Below, in pieces: positions 21,207 through 31,780 of a stretch of 64,000 bases of DNA; the stretch's first letter is position 1, and each line of letters starts with the position of its first letter. Below the pieces are notes generated by a model that saw only the letters and a list, made by a program, of their open reading frames with translations, had not been told where the DNA came from and did no database searches. The DNA is from Microvelia longipes (lineage: Eukaryota; Arthropoda; Insecta; Hemiptera; Veliidae): contig JACMZG010000008.1 in NCBI GenBank assembly GCA_018340805.1, positions 28,555,914 to 28,619,913 of the forward strand, written 5' to 3'. The position numbers and the translations under genes were made by a program.

Positions 21207-21386
21207 TATTGAAGTTATAAGAAATAAGACCGTTTAAACTGTTAAATCACACTAACTATATTTTTTTAATAATTTAAAAACCAATAAGATAATAATATAA
21301 AAATGACTGTACGTCACTGGTCAGCCAGTGTTCTTTATTAACTGTCACTCATGTTCATTTAAATTTTAACATTCATACATTCAACA
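21207..21386 (-). repeat. 5' LTR of copia element
   Basis: 180 bp, about 98% identical to the other LTR. The few differences include CACTAAC against CTCTAAC and TTTATTAAC against TTTAGTAAC. Confidence 0.9.
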
Positions 21387-22151
21387 GAAACATGGCACAA
21401 AATTCAATCGTCAGGTTATTTATGACGTTATTATAATCCTCAACAATTTCAAAAAATTCCCAAAACGCGGCAAAATTTGATTAACTTTATATTTGGCACG
21501 TATGTAGTCGTACATAAGACTTATATGCGCAAATTTCATCTCATTATCAGCATTAATTCAATTTTTATCAAATGACTTGAATAAGTTTTTTTTAAAAAAT
21601 CGTAAAATAATCTAATAGAGTTGAAAGTTAGTACCAATATATCCCTTCTTGTAATACATGACTACGACAAGTTTCGTTTCAATGCGGCGAGTATATTAAC
21701 GGTTTTTGTTGGAAGTTAAGCAGTATCGAGTGAGGTCAGTGCTTGGATGAGTGACTACTGGAAATAAAAAAATGTATTTTTTTATTTACTTTAGGACAAG
21801 CGGAGCGAATCCGAAGATGTCATTTAGTACAATTAGTGGCTACGGTGACCTTGCTATTCTTTTTTATGGTGCTAAATTAGTAAATTTATTTTTTAAACTG
21901 TAGTTTTATCCTATGTATCACTGGATTATTTATGTAATTTATAATTATAGTATTTAAGGCTAGATCTAAGACTTGATTTTTGATTTTTTCATCAGAAAGA
22001 ATCCAGGTATACAATTCTTTAAATCAGCTGCATTAAAAGTCCTCATTGATACTTTTAATTAGGGTGTCACCGACTACAACCTATCGAATTTTCGAAAAAC
22101 GAAGCCAGAATGGCTATATGAATGAGTATGAGCGTAGCAAATCTAATGCGG

Positions 22152-22266
22152 CGAGAAAAAATTGTGAAATTGCAAGGTTGTGAAAAAACTCACACATTTT
22201 AAATAGGGAATCTATTTAACATGTGCAAGTTTTTTCACAACCTTGCAATTTCACAACTTTTTCTCG
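22152..22266. repeat. Very strong hairpin between two inverted repeat copies
   Basis: About 38 bp pair nearly perfectly (GAGAAAAAATTGTGAAATTG with its complement). After a short interior mismatch, CACACATTTTAAATAG pairs with CTATTTAACATGTG, leaving a loop of about 5 nt near 22209. The hairpin is the centre of a bigger palindrome, because copy 4 (+) and copy 5 (-) of the 5S-containing repeat converge on it. Confidence 0.85.
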
Positions 22267-22775
22267 ATCCATCGGATTTGCTACGCTCATACTCACTTTA
22301 CTTCGGACTTGCTTCGTTAGTCCTTATCTGTTTTATTGTAAGCGGCCACCAATCAAGGCACTAACATCGCTCAGTGTTCTTTTTTGTATGATCTAATAAT
22401 AACCGCTGATATACTTGCTGTATTGAAAATAAACTTAGTATACTTATTTATTATGTAAAGGGATATACTTGTACTAAATTTCAACTTAATTGGATTAGTT
22501 TTTGATTTTTAATAATTTATAAAATTATTAAAATGTCATAATTGCCGGTAAATGACGTCGTATAAAATTATTTTCCGGATAGCTTGGCCTAGGCCTAAAG
22601 ATTGATTTTTGTTTTAAGTTTCAACTCATAAATACACTAGGTGATACTATGATAATAGGCTCACATAAAAAAACAGACAAATTGGTAAAACTATTCAGGA
22701 GGTGTTAAAAACAGTTAAAAGTGATACTTTAGGTGAAACCACGGGTTCGGATTTATACTGCGGTATAAATAAGGA
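22260..22775 (-). repeat. 5S-containing dispersed repeat, copy 5
   Basis: In reverse orientation it has GGATTTGCTACGCTCATACT, ACTTCGGACTTGCTTCGTTA, a degenerate 5S-like part (22341-22385) and the central AT-rich part. The far end is GGTTCGGATTTATACTGCGG TATAAATAAGGAAAA. Confidence 0.7.
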
Positions 22776-22816
22776 AAATAAAATTTATATTAGATTATGA
22801 GAATAAACTTGCTCAC

Positions 22817-23368
22817 TTATTTATCACTTCCGTGTTTATTAGTGCTATTATTATGGCTAAAAAGACAAAATAGATAAAATATTGTGCATAACATATCAAT
22901 TAAGAGGACAGTAACATAAATTTGAAATGTCGTTGAGTCCAAGTACGTCACATCTTTCTCAGCATCGTTGAAGTCTTTAAAGTTTGTGTAATATCCTCGA
23001 AATCTAAACGTGCCCATAACCAGGTAGAAAGACGAGCAAATAGCAATCTTGACAAGAGCCATTATCTTCATCGCTCCATCTCCTATATCGAGTAAATTTT
23101 TCAGTAACTCTAAAGCAATAATTGCTATTGATAGTGACATAAAAGCGCTCATCATTATAACGTCCAAAAGTTGAATTGAGCCGATGTAGTAACACGAGGC
23201 TAATAGATACATCAGTAACGAATAAAAGCTCATGTCAATTAGGAATGTAAACATTGAGATCACTGTATCAAGAATCTTCATACTCGCAGCTTTTATTATG
23301 TTCAGTAATAAATTAATTAGAATTTCATGAAAAGCTGTTTCCTCGAGTTTTAACTTCATCACCGACAA
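22817..23368 (-). CDS. Four-helix membrane protein, unknown family (paralogue 1)
   Basis: 183 codons without an intron. I do not recognise the family. Four hydrophobic segments are visible at about residues 38-62, 68-95, 105-125 and 150-172, and the C-terminus is hydrophilic (HNNSTNKHGSDK). The neighbour at 24102-24518 aligns from its Met to the internal Met at residue 30 here (codon at 23281). That alignment covers helix spacing, MSLSIAIIALELLKNLL against TLSVSTLIIAILKHIRLLL, and a shared YLFCL at the end of helix 4. The shorter start at 23281 may therefore be the true one. No transposon motif is present. Confidence 0.55.
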   Translation of the reverse strand: MSVMKLKLEETAFHEILINLLLNIIKAASMKILDTVISMFTFLIDMSFYSLLMYLLASCYYIGSIQLLDVIMMSAFMSLSIAIIALELLKNLLDIGDGAMKIMALVKIAICSSFYLVMGTFRFRGYYTNFKDFNDAEKDVTYLDSTTFQIYVTVLLIDMLCTIFYLFCLFSHNNSTNKHGSDK

Positions 23369-24101
23369 TCATGCAAACTGAATTAAATTATATTTATTCC
23401 TAAGATCAAACGTTTTTCGTCAAGAATGCACCATTACACCTCTAAATTTGACCATTTTTTGAAATAATGAAGTCTCGATTTTTTACACCATTAGAAGTAC
23501 CTCATTTCTTTCTTCGCATTAAACTGGCTGTGTTATGAGATTTTCTTATTATTTTTGGTAACTTCTTAAGTCTTCCATGGCTAACTTACAAATATCTTAC
23601 CTTATATTTGTTTCCTAAATTCTACCTAGAATTTTTCATACTGTTACTTTTTTACTTAAATGATAAGAGTTTTAAAAATAAAAATTATTCTACTGGAGAG
23701 TTTTGACATTATAATTTAATTTGTTTAGAATTGGTATATTTTATTTATAAGTGAAAGCTGTTATTATTTTTCCTCGTGATACCAAATGTATAAAAAAAAG
23801 TATTTAATTTGCACTAAAATTTTTAAACCGACATTTCTCATGAATTATTCGCGTAAGACCTCCAAGTAATTTGTACCAAGTTTTCTACAATATGTGTTTT
23901 TTTAATGTTTTTTTAATAGAGAAAAGCTGGAATTGTCTGAGGACATGACGAGGTACGATTCTAATAAAGACTTATTTTTAAGTTCAATAATAATAACAAA
24001 ATAATTAACATAAACTTTTATTATAGTTAACAGTAAAAGAAAATCAATGAATTCATTACTTAATAGGAATAAAGTTCAGGGTTTGATTTTAATTACTATA
24101 G

Positions 24102-24518
24102 TTAAAGAAATACACAAAGACAAAATAAATACACGATCAGTAATACTATTTCACTTACTCCAAGTATAAGAAAGACTTCAAATGTAATCAATGTATTGTT
24201 CTTAGGTGGAGGTGGTTCTTGTTTGTAGACATGATCGGGGTATATCATCAGATACCATAGGATACCTAGCAGCAGGTAATAAAACAGAGCAAGCAGGAGT
24301 TTAAAGGTGGATAATAGATACAGCAAAAGTCTAATATGTTTCAGTATGGCAATTATTAATGTTGAAACGCTTAATGTTAAGAATGTTAGGCACGCTATTA
24401 AATCTGCTGTATAAGATGTACTTATGTACCATTCATAGCAAAGTAAAAATATCAATGTGATACAAAATGATAATTCAATGGAAAAAATTATTATTTCTAC
24501 AACTGTCGATAACTTCAT
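24102..24518 (-). CDS. Four-helix membrane protein, unknown family (paralogue 2)
   Basis: 138 codons without an intron. The sequence is almost entirely hydrophobic, with four likely membrane helices (about residues 6-30, 38-60, 64-92 and 110-136). The only extended polar part is a loop with KQEPPPPKNN before helix 4. It is about 700 bp upstream of its relative on the same strand, suggesting tandem duplication. The tetraspan layout resembles MARVEL-like or LAPTM-like arthropod proteins, but no signature motif supports either. Confidence 0.5.
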   Translation of the reverse strand: MKLSTVVEIIIFSIELSFCITLIFLLCYEWYISTSYTADLIACLTFLTLSVSTLIIAILKHIRLLLYLLSTFKLLLALFYYLLLGILWYLMIYPDHVYKQEPPPPKNNTLITFEVFLILGVSEIVLLIVYLFCLCVFL

Positions 24519-24519
24519 A

Positions 24520-25540
24520 TTGATTCTTCAGAAAATAGTCTTTAAAAAGATATTTTTCTAAACTTCCTAGTATAATGATCTACTTACTAATTATATCGCA
24601 GTCTCAATATTAATTATTTATTTAAAGTATAACTAACTCTCTATCCCTTATACGATTAAAATTGATATATCTTGGTTTCTGTTGAAGAACCATTCTATCT
24701 AAGAAAATCTATTATCACAAAATTTATGAAAATCTTAAAATTGGGTTATTGGAGACCTTTTTCTGTTACACCCTGTTACATTCTTTTTAGTTTTACATAT
24801 AATACAACTAATTCATCTGTTAGTTCACTCTTCTATATTGATGGGTCCAACGGGGCTAACTAGTATCTTATCAGAAACTATTAGAATGATATAGTAACCG
24901 TATTAAGCTCACTTTGACAATAAATAAATTTATGACAAATAATTGCGACTATTTTAGGTAAACATTCGAAAGTCGTCTGAAAATTCTTTGACTTTTGTCT
25001 TTAACTAAGTCTAAATTAATATATAAATTTAATCAAGTTGCACCTAATTATTATTTGGGATGAAATTAATTAGACCTAAATAATTTTCCAGCTGTCCAAG
25101 TAAAATTGACTCCTTTTTGGTAAAGTTCTGTTCATGAGCTGATATTTTATAACTGAATTTCACCATCAAAATGAAAGAAGAGCGATCAATATTCTAAGAA
25201 GTTCTCCGTTTTTTCCACAGATGCCAGAGTAGGTCCTAAAGTAATATATTAGTTTTATATTCTTAACTTCTAAACTCTTATTAATAAGGAGGGGTTTAGT
25301 GTATAGGTAACAGAGTCTGATTGTTCTAATAATAGGTAAAGACCTAAAAAGCCGAAACCTGCACGTCAATTACTGAAATCAGGTAACGAAGCCTCGGTTT
25401 AGGTACTTTTGTCAGACCTAATCAACATGGTTTCCTATGCAAATTCATTTCACCTAAAAAGATGAAATCTTGGTATTACTTACTAAACTTAGTCAGTAAA
25501 ACAGGGTTTAGATACTAGTTATTTTTTGTAATCACTGTCT
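24520..25540. other. No gene or clear repeat seen
   Basis: AT-rich single-copy-looking sequence upstream of the two membrane-protein genes. Only short incidental open frames are present. Confidence 0.4.
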
Positions 25541-25577
25541 CGACATGTTTTACTTAGCAGAATAGTAAAACATGTCG
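25541..25577. repeat. Perfect 14-bp hairpin
   Basis: CGACATGTTTTACT (25541-25554) pairs with AGTAAAACATGTCG (25564-25577) across a 9-nt loop. Confidence 0.7.
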
Positions 25578-26369
25578 GTAAACCTACGGTATAACGACAT
25601 AGATATATTCGCTTCAACAAATCCATTCTTTCACAATTTTATTCCTTTGGTTCGAAATAAAAACGTTTATACAATTTTAACAATAAATTTATACAACGAC
25701 CACTTGTAGTGGTATCATCTAAAAATCAGGTCGTTATTATATTACTTTTAATCTATAAGATAAATAAGATTCCTTTCTGACAAAGTTATAAGGAAATAAT
25801 TTTACTGAGCTACTTAAAAGTCTTGAATTTCTCTAATTAAGTCCTGACCCAAATTCGTTTGGGAGGATTTTGAAGTATATTTATATTTGTCATTTCCATA
25901 GATGTTCCGAGCGGAATCCAATTCTAACTACATGGCGCTTTTCCTGTGTAGTAAGGATTACATTCCATTGTTTCACTAGTTTGCTTTTTGCAAAGGTGAA
26001 AATCAACAACACTGCAATTTAAACATCAAATGTGTTTTTAATTTATCAACAAGCTAAGTTAGGTTACTTACTTTACCCATGCTTTGTCCTTGTTTTTCTG
26101 CAACTCCTTCCCAAGATGCTTCCTCTATAATGAGTAACGAGAGAACATTATTGATTTTACCCCTAGTCAAGTAAGTTTTTAAGTGAGTTGTAATTGAAAT
26201 TTGTGCCCAAGGCGTGAAATAGCGTCCTCTTAAGCGCTTTGAAAACATTCACGATATCGTTTGTCTCAGATGATGTTCTTCAGTAGATGTAAACTGATTC
26301 TGTAAACTATTCTAAAATTATTGGATTCATCAATCATTTTTAGAATACTTTAACTTTCGCTCCAACACT

Positions 26370-26383
26370 CATTATATATATAT

Positions 26384-26471
<88 letters not shown>
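26370..26471. repeat. (AT)n microsatellite
   Basis: About 100 bp of TA repeats with two interruptions. Confidence 0.95.
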
Positions 26472-26472
<1 letters not shown>

Positions 26473-26572
26473 CATAAACACCAGAGAAACTAGACAAACA
26501 TAATAATCGAAGAAGTAGACAATACACGATAATCAGCAACCAATAAATATCTTAGCTTCATAAGCTAAGCTA

Positions 26573-26621
26573 CCGATAAGTATTGTCATGGCACATCATG
26601 TACCATGACAATACTTATTGG
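26573..26621. repeat. Perfect 16-bp hairpin
   Basis: ATAAGTATTGTCATGG (26576-26591) pairs with CCATGACAATACTTAT (26603-26618). Three more outer pairs include one G:U, and the loop is 11 nt. A smaller 8-bp hairpin (CTTAGCTT) is directly upstream at 26551-26569. Confidence 0.75.
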
Positions 26622-27242
26622 AATAACTGTATTTAAGTATACTTATGTAACTATAATATTATTCCTTATCAATAATATAATATAAGTTAATAAATTGTTC
26701 AACACAGCTATTGCCATGGTACAGGTTTTACCTTAATACATAGTACCAATACATAGTTTAGTACCGATGAAGGGGTAACCCTCTCTCCGACTCTTTTATT
26801 CTGTTTATTACGCTAATAAGTTCTATAGACAAAGGACCTTAAAATGGAGTGAACAAAATAAAAAGAAAAAAAAACTTACTTGACTAGGGGTAAAATCAAT
26901 AATGTTCTCTCGTTACTCATTATAGAGGAAGCATCTTGGGAAGGAGTTACAGAAAACAAGGACAAAGCATGGGTAAAGTAAGTAACCTAACTTAGCTTGT
27001 TGATCAATAGAATACCAGGGGACTGAGGACCCCTAAACAGCCGATGTCGAAGCTAATTAGCTCTGAGCTTTTCTTTACACCTAAAATATTGATCATAAAC
27101 TACTAGCTCGAGATAGAAATTTGACTCTCGGGTACAAGAAAAATAATTGTCTTTAACAAATAATTGATTTTAGTGTTTTCGTTGCTTCCCATTCGTTGTA
27201 TAATAATGAATAATGCTTTTTTGATAGTTCAGGGATATAATA

Positions 27243-27568
27243 AGTCTGCTTCTAACTAAAAACTAGATTTCATTCCCTCTACGGGTCATATTCATGTAAA
27301 TAGATAATAAATAATAAATAGATAAACTAAATTCTACATAAGTAGCATCATGAACAAAACCAGAGTAACAAATATCTTTAGTAAAAAAATGTTATTAAAA
27401 ATTAAATGTAATAAAAATTACATGAAGGTATATGTTATGATTCTCATGCCTTCAAGTTTTTATTTACGTTTAATTTGTTTACTTATGTAGAATTTAGATT
27501 ATCTATTTATGATTATATGAATATGACCCGTAGAAGATTGAAATATAGTTTTTAGTGAGAAGTAAAAT
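27243..27568. repeat. Inverted-repeat element, arms about 95 bp
   Basis: ACTAAAAACTAGATTTCA and CTACGGGTCATATTCAT near 27255-27300 are matched in reverse at 27515-27565. AAATTCTACATAAGTA is matched near 27485. The interior is AT-rich and non-coding. MITE-like; I could not define a target duplication. Confidence 0.6.
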
Positions 27569-27959
27569 TTCTCTGAAGTGTCAAGAAAACATTGTTAGTG
27601 ATTGATTCCATTTATAAAGAGATTCTATTAAATATCGCATTTTCACAATAGCTTGGAATTCTTTAGATCAAAATTTGAAAATGAATGCTGTCCTTAGATT
27701 TGTATGAAATACCTCCCTATACGAATAAGAATGATCGTTTGGCATTTGAGAATTGTAAAGCCATCACCAAAATTTTGAAGGTGTTGAAAATGTGGAAAAA
27801 ATTGTGTATTTCATTTCAAGAAAAGTTTATAGAAATGAAGTATTATAGAAAATGTTCATTTCTAATATGTAGGACTAGTTTTCCTCTCTATTGATATGAA
27901 AGTAATGCTTAAAATATGATAAGAAGTAAGAAGGTGCAAAGGTTTGATATTGACAGGGT

Positions 27960-28210
27960 GAATAAGTAGTATGATGAAGGTTTTTGGTCGCCTTCAGGAT
28001 TTCCCAAACCTAAGAAGGATAGGAGTCAGATCCTTGAAGGATGGCTGAGGTAATGAAGGGGGAGTTCTCTAGAAACCCCCTGTAAAGCTCTCACTAGAGA
28101 AAGGGGAACTCTCCCCGTTCACTGTTATCAACCAGAGTTTGGTCCGGGGGGATCAATGCTTGTCAAGTGTTGGGGTATCGACCTTACGCCACTATCTCAC
28201 TCGCTCAAGC
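27960..28210. other. GC-richer block of unknown nature
   Basis: The base composition stands out from its surroundings. It includes the imperfect inverted pair GGGGGAGTTC (28058) and GAACTCTCCCC (28105) around TCTAGA and ACTAGAGAA. No reading frame with family motifs was found. It is possibly the remnant of a retroelement 5' region. Confidence 0.35.
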
Positions 28211-28628
28211 AAAAACATTCACTTTTCTCTCTATTATTAAACATATCAACAACGTAACTTTGGAGAGTGTTATCAAATATTATCGCAAGATGTTAATATT
28301 AAAAATCAACTATTGGACATTTTTCAGACTTCATGAGAATGCCAAGATTAACTGTCATTAACCATTACAGGTTATTTTATACCTAATTTATATCATCTTA
28401 GTAGACCTCTAAGAGAATTTGAAACTAAACTCATAGAAAAAACTTAAGACGCTCTTTAGTGACATGCTCTAGTGCCTTTTGACTCTCTTAAATCGTTGTC
28501 CACAGCAGTGCATTTAAATATGTTTTAGCGTGCTGTTTGTTGCAAAACAAAATATAGCTGTCCTTTATAGCTACACTGGGAAAATTTGTTGTCATACTCT
28601 GGTGAACACACACAGTGGTGTGTGCTCT

Positions 28629-28656
28629 CTCAAGCTGAATAGTGACTCAGCTTGAG
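28629..28656. repeat. Perfect 10-bp hairpin next to a copia LTR
   Basis: CTCAAGCTGA and TCAGCTTGAG enclose 8 nt. A second small inverted repeat (CACACACAGTGGTGTGTG) is just upstream. Confidence 0.6.
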
Positions 28657-28683
28657 GGTAAGCCCTCTGTGTGGTTGTACCAC

Positions 28684-28802
28684 TAGTTGAAAATTAACAC
28701 TTAGCAGAGTTTATACAACTTAATCATAAAATCATAAAAAATCTGAGCTACTAAATTCAGTTAGCTACCTATTGTCAGCAACCTATTATCACGATAGATT
28801 AT
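28684..28802 (-). repeat. 3' LTR of the old copia (degenerate)
   Basis: AGTTGAAAATTAACACTTAG ... CACGATAGATT aligns with the right LTR at about 33466-33588, with many substitutions and indels. The outer end is uncertain. Confidence 0.6.
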
Positions 28803-29150
28803 CGAAAGCTAATATAAAATAAAAAACTCAAAACTTTTCCTCTTTCAATAGACTGCATTGTTCAAGTTGAGCTAGAATAGAAACCATACGTGGTTTATGT
28901 AGAGGCTTGGTTAATAGATCGGCCAATTGGTCTTCTGTTGAAGTTTTAGTGATATTTTAGTATTCATATTGCACTCATTCTCGTAAGAAGAAGGGCCTAT
29001 AGATATGTTTTCGAGAAGCTAAAGATTTTGCAAATTTTAAAGCGACATCATCATCAACATAGAGAACTGGAGAGCTGCATAGGTTGGTAATTTCATGTGA
29101 AAGTCTCTTAAGGCATATCATCTCTCTGCAAGCTTCGGTAGCAGCTACTA

Positions 29151-30069
29151 CAAGGTCTGCCCATAAATATGTATAAACATTTATTTTACAATTAATCATC
29201 AAATAACATTTTGTCCCTCTCGAAGTATCCCCCCCCCCTCCTGATAAAACGCACTTGGTCCAACACCGTTTCCATGGTTGAAAACATCCTTCAAAGTCCT
29301 CTACTTTGAAGCCCTTCAGCTGCCTCGTCGTCGCTCCTTTTAGCGACGTCCCCCAAATAGCGCTTCCGAAGCAACATTTTACATTTAGGAAACAAAAAAA
29401 AGTCCCACGGTGCCAAATCGGGTGAATATGGTGGCTGGTTAGTTAAGCTGCGCGCCAAAAATTTGCGTACAACCAATGACGAGTGCGATGAGCGTTGTCG
29501 TGATGTAGGATCCAAAGTTTTTCGCGAGCCAATTGCGGGCGGACTCGAGCAACCCGTGCTTGTAGGTAACTGTGTATTATACACAAATTTAGTTTATACG
29601 CCATTCTAACTGTCGATCGAAAATTTTTTAAGACAATTGATCGAACACAATCCACATTTTCGTCAGAAGACGAAGTGGTGGGGCGTCCGGGGCGAGGGTT
29701 ATCCTTGAAGTCTTCTCGTCCTTCTCTAAACCGCTTTAACCACTTGTGGACTTTTGGTTCCTTCAAGACATCTTCTCCGTACACTATCACTAATGCTTCA
29801 TGAATTTCTCGACCATTCTTTCCGAGTTTAGCAAGAAATTTGATATTGATACGCTGCTGATCGGTAAGAAAGATTTCCATGCCGACGAGTTATTTAGAAA
29901 GGGGTCGGACCAACTGACTGTAGATACGGAGTGATGACTCATGAGGCGCTGTCCACCTAGCACAGGCTTGCTTGGGTTGTTAGTGGACGGGGAAGCTCAC
30001 TGTTTCGTCTCTCCAATTCCTGCTTAGATCTAAATAATTATTTTATACGTATTTATTGGAGAGACCTCG
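29151..30069 (-). mobile_element. Mariner transposon, internally deleted
   Basis: It is bounded by TA at 29149-29150 and 30070-30071, the mariner target. Imperfect TIRs begin CAAGGTCTGCCCATAAATAT at the left and CGAGGTCTCTCCAATAAATA at the right (read inward). At 919 bp it is shorter than the usual 1.3 kb. It interrupts copia RNase H exactly between two adjacent codons' worth of sequence. Removing it with one TA restores the copia frame between the STTEAE motif and VAATEACRE. Confidence 0.93.
29291..29880 (-). pseudogene. Mariner transposase, deleted and frameshifted
   Basis: The ATG at 29880 starts the N-terminal paired helix-turn-helix region (DQQRINIKFLAKLGKNGREI, VHKWLKRFREGRED) and the linker motif RPGRPTTSSSDENVD. 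About 110 residues, including the first catalytic aspartate, are deleted after VRMAYKLNLC. The frame then reaches HHDNA with the second aspartate. One frameshift later (frame 29584-29291) come PPYSPDLAPWDFFLFP with the third aspartate and the C-terminus. The spacing of the last two aspartates fits a D,D34D mariner. The product would be inactive. Confidence 0.92.
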
Positions 30070-31556
30070 TATTTCAGCTTCGGTTGTAGATATAGCTACA
30101 GACGATTGCCCCTGACTTAGCTAGGAAAGCATGTTAGTCCCTGGTACAAGACCAGCGTACTTACAAATAACTCGAGTTGTTGATCTTCCAAAAGAAGGAT
30201 AACCTCTAAGATCAGCATCACTGTATCCTAATATACTTTTACAAGTGCATGATTTATTCTAAATACCGTAATTTAAAGTACCTTTAAGATATCGACAGAT
30301 TCTTATTACTCTCTTGCCATCATCTAATTTTGGTTTTTTAAAGTTCTTCTGACGACGCCTACATCATAGGCGATGTCAGGTCGAGTGCCTAGCATTAGGA
30401 ACATCTCCAAAAGCCGGCCTGTATGAAAAAAATCTTCAACGATAGTTTTCACATCAACTTTCCCTGATTATGTGCTTATTTCTTTACCCATAGGTTTTAC
30501 TTTATTGCTTTTAAGCGCTTCATTGTAGATTTCTGGTTTTTATTTCTGTCGCTTCTACAAAAGCTACACAATCTTCAAATTTTAGAAATCTTTCAGAGAT
30601 TATAGTTTATGAGAACTCTATCTGATGTTGAGTTTTTCTTGCTTTGAAGTTGACTGTTTTTTATTTTATTATTCTTTGATTGAATTTAGTTTTGACCCTT
30701 CTATATTTCTTAACCAATGTTTTTAAAACTTTATATTTCCCAGATCATTCTTGTTTTCTATAATAACAAGTTTATGTAAAATTTTGGAATCTACAGTTTC
30801 TTCTTTAAAATTAACGTCTCGCGATCTAATTCATTTGTTATTTGCTTTGTTTTAAACTTTGTATTGTATTTCCATATTCATACTCAATCAAATTTTCTTT
30901 TACAGACATTTTGTCCATTTTCTTTCGTTTACATTTGGAATATGAGCATAACATTCATATCCAGTAATACAAATATTGTTTAATAATTGGTTTTTTTTCT
31001 TTCATGAGGAGATTCATTTTCCTCATTTCACTTTCCTTTTATATTTATTATATTAAGTATATAATCAAAGTATATAATTTACATTTCAGCCGATAAATAT
31101 CATTGCAGTTCATTGAGTGCGTGCATCATAGAGCCAACGCTCAACCGAAGTTCTAATGCCTCTTTCACTTCACCCATTAGGTTTAGGAGTATTGGGCAAT
31201 AAGACTTACTTTTATGCCATTTTGTTATCATATATTCTTTACTTCTTTATTATTAATTTCTCAGCCTCCATTAGTAAGTAGCTCTTGGATTTTTATACCT
31301 AAATTTTTAGCAGATTTTAAATTAATTTTAGTTCTTCTAACTTTTCAGACTTAAGTTTCATCTAGCAAACGAATATGTATCTACTAAAATCGCCTTTAAA
31401 CAACACAAATTATCGATATCCCGTTTTGGAAGTTGTAAATAAATCACAACTTCGCTATGTATTAATTCACCAGCGTGCTTAAGCCCTTTTCCTAGAACCA
31501 AACTTCTTGCGATGAGCTTTTCCATTGAGACATCCTTCACAAACATCAGAGTCTAG

Positions 31557-31681
31557 TTAGCTTTTAGCGAATTTCCTTTGGGGAAAAATTCGCTAATGGG
31601 ATAGGCGTCATGGCGGAATTCGAACGTCGACCACGACACAAATCCGTTTCAGAGGTCCCTAATGACGAAAAAAAATTTCCC

Positions 31682-31780
<99 letters not shown>

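Larger units (their letters stand above)
18588..21386 (-). mobile_element. Young, internally deleted copia LTR retrotransposon
   Basis: Two 180-bp LTRs (18588-18767 and 21207-21386) differ at only about three sites, so the insertion is recent. A 5-bp duplication GAAAC flanks it (18583-18587 and 21387-21391). A primer binding site and a purine run are in the expected places. At 2.8 kb it is about half the length of a complete copia element, because the integrase core, the whole reverse transcriptase and most of RNase H are missing. Gag and pol remnants lie in three frames. It can only have moved with help from a complete relative. Confidence 0.93.
18405..22150 (+). repeat. 5S-containing dispersed repeat, copy 4, split by a copia element
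   Basis: The left part (about 18405-18587) begins TTTATACCGTAGGTATA and ends GAGTTGAAAC. The right part (21387-22150) resumes GAAAC.TGGCACAAAATTC, runs through the 5S-like segment (21713-21765) and ends near GAGCGTAGCAAATC. Copies 12990-13700 and 41549-42097 show the uninterrupted order across this point, so the copia element at 18588-21386 went into an existing repeat. Confidence 0.75.
26046..27003. repeat. Inverted-repeat element, arms about 130 bp
   Basis: The left arm 26046-26178 (TCAACAAGCTAAGTTAGGTT ...) and right arm 26874-27003 are inverted copies with few differences. Between them lie an AT dinucleotide array (26370-26471) and a perfect hairpin (26573-26621). The open frame on the left arm (26054-26248) is not matched by an intact frame in the right arm, so I do not call a gene. 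It is probably a foldback or TIR element. Confidence 0.7.

Noticed and set aside
26054..26248. 64-codon minus-strand frame as an exon
   Set aside because: It lies in one arm of an inverted repeat, and the other arm carries the same sequence with frame-disrupting changes.
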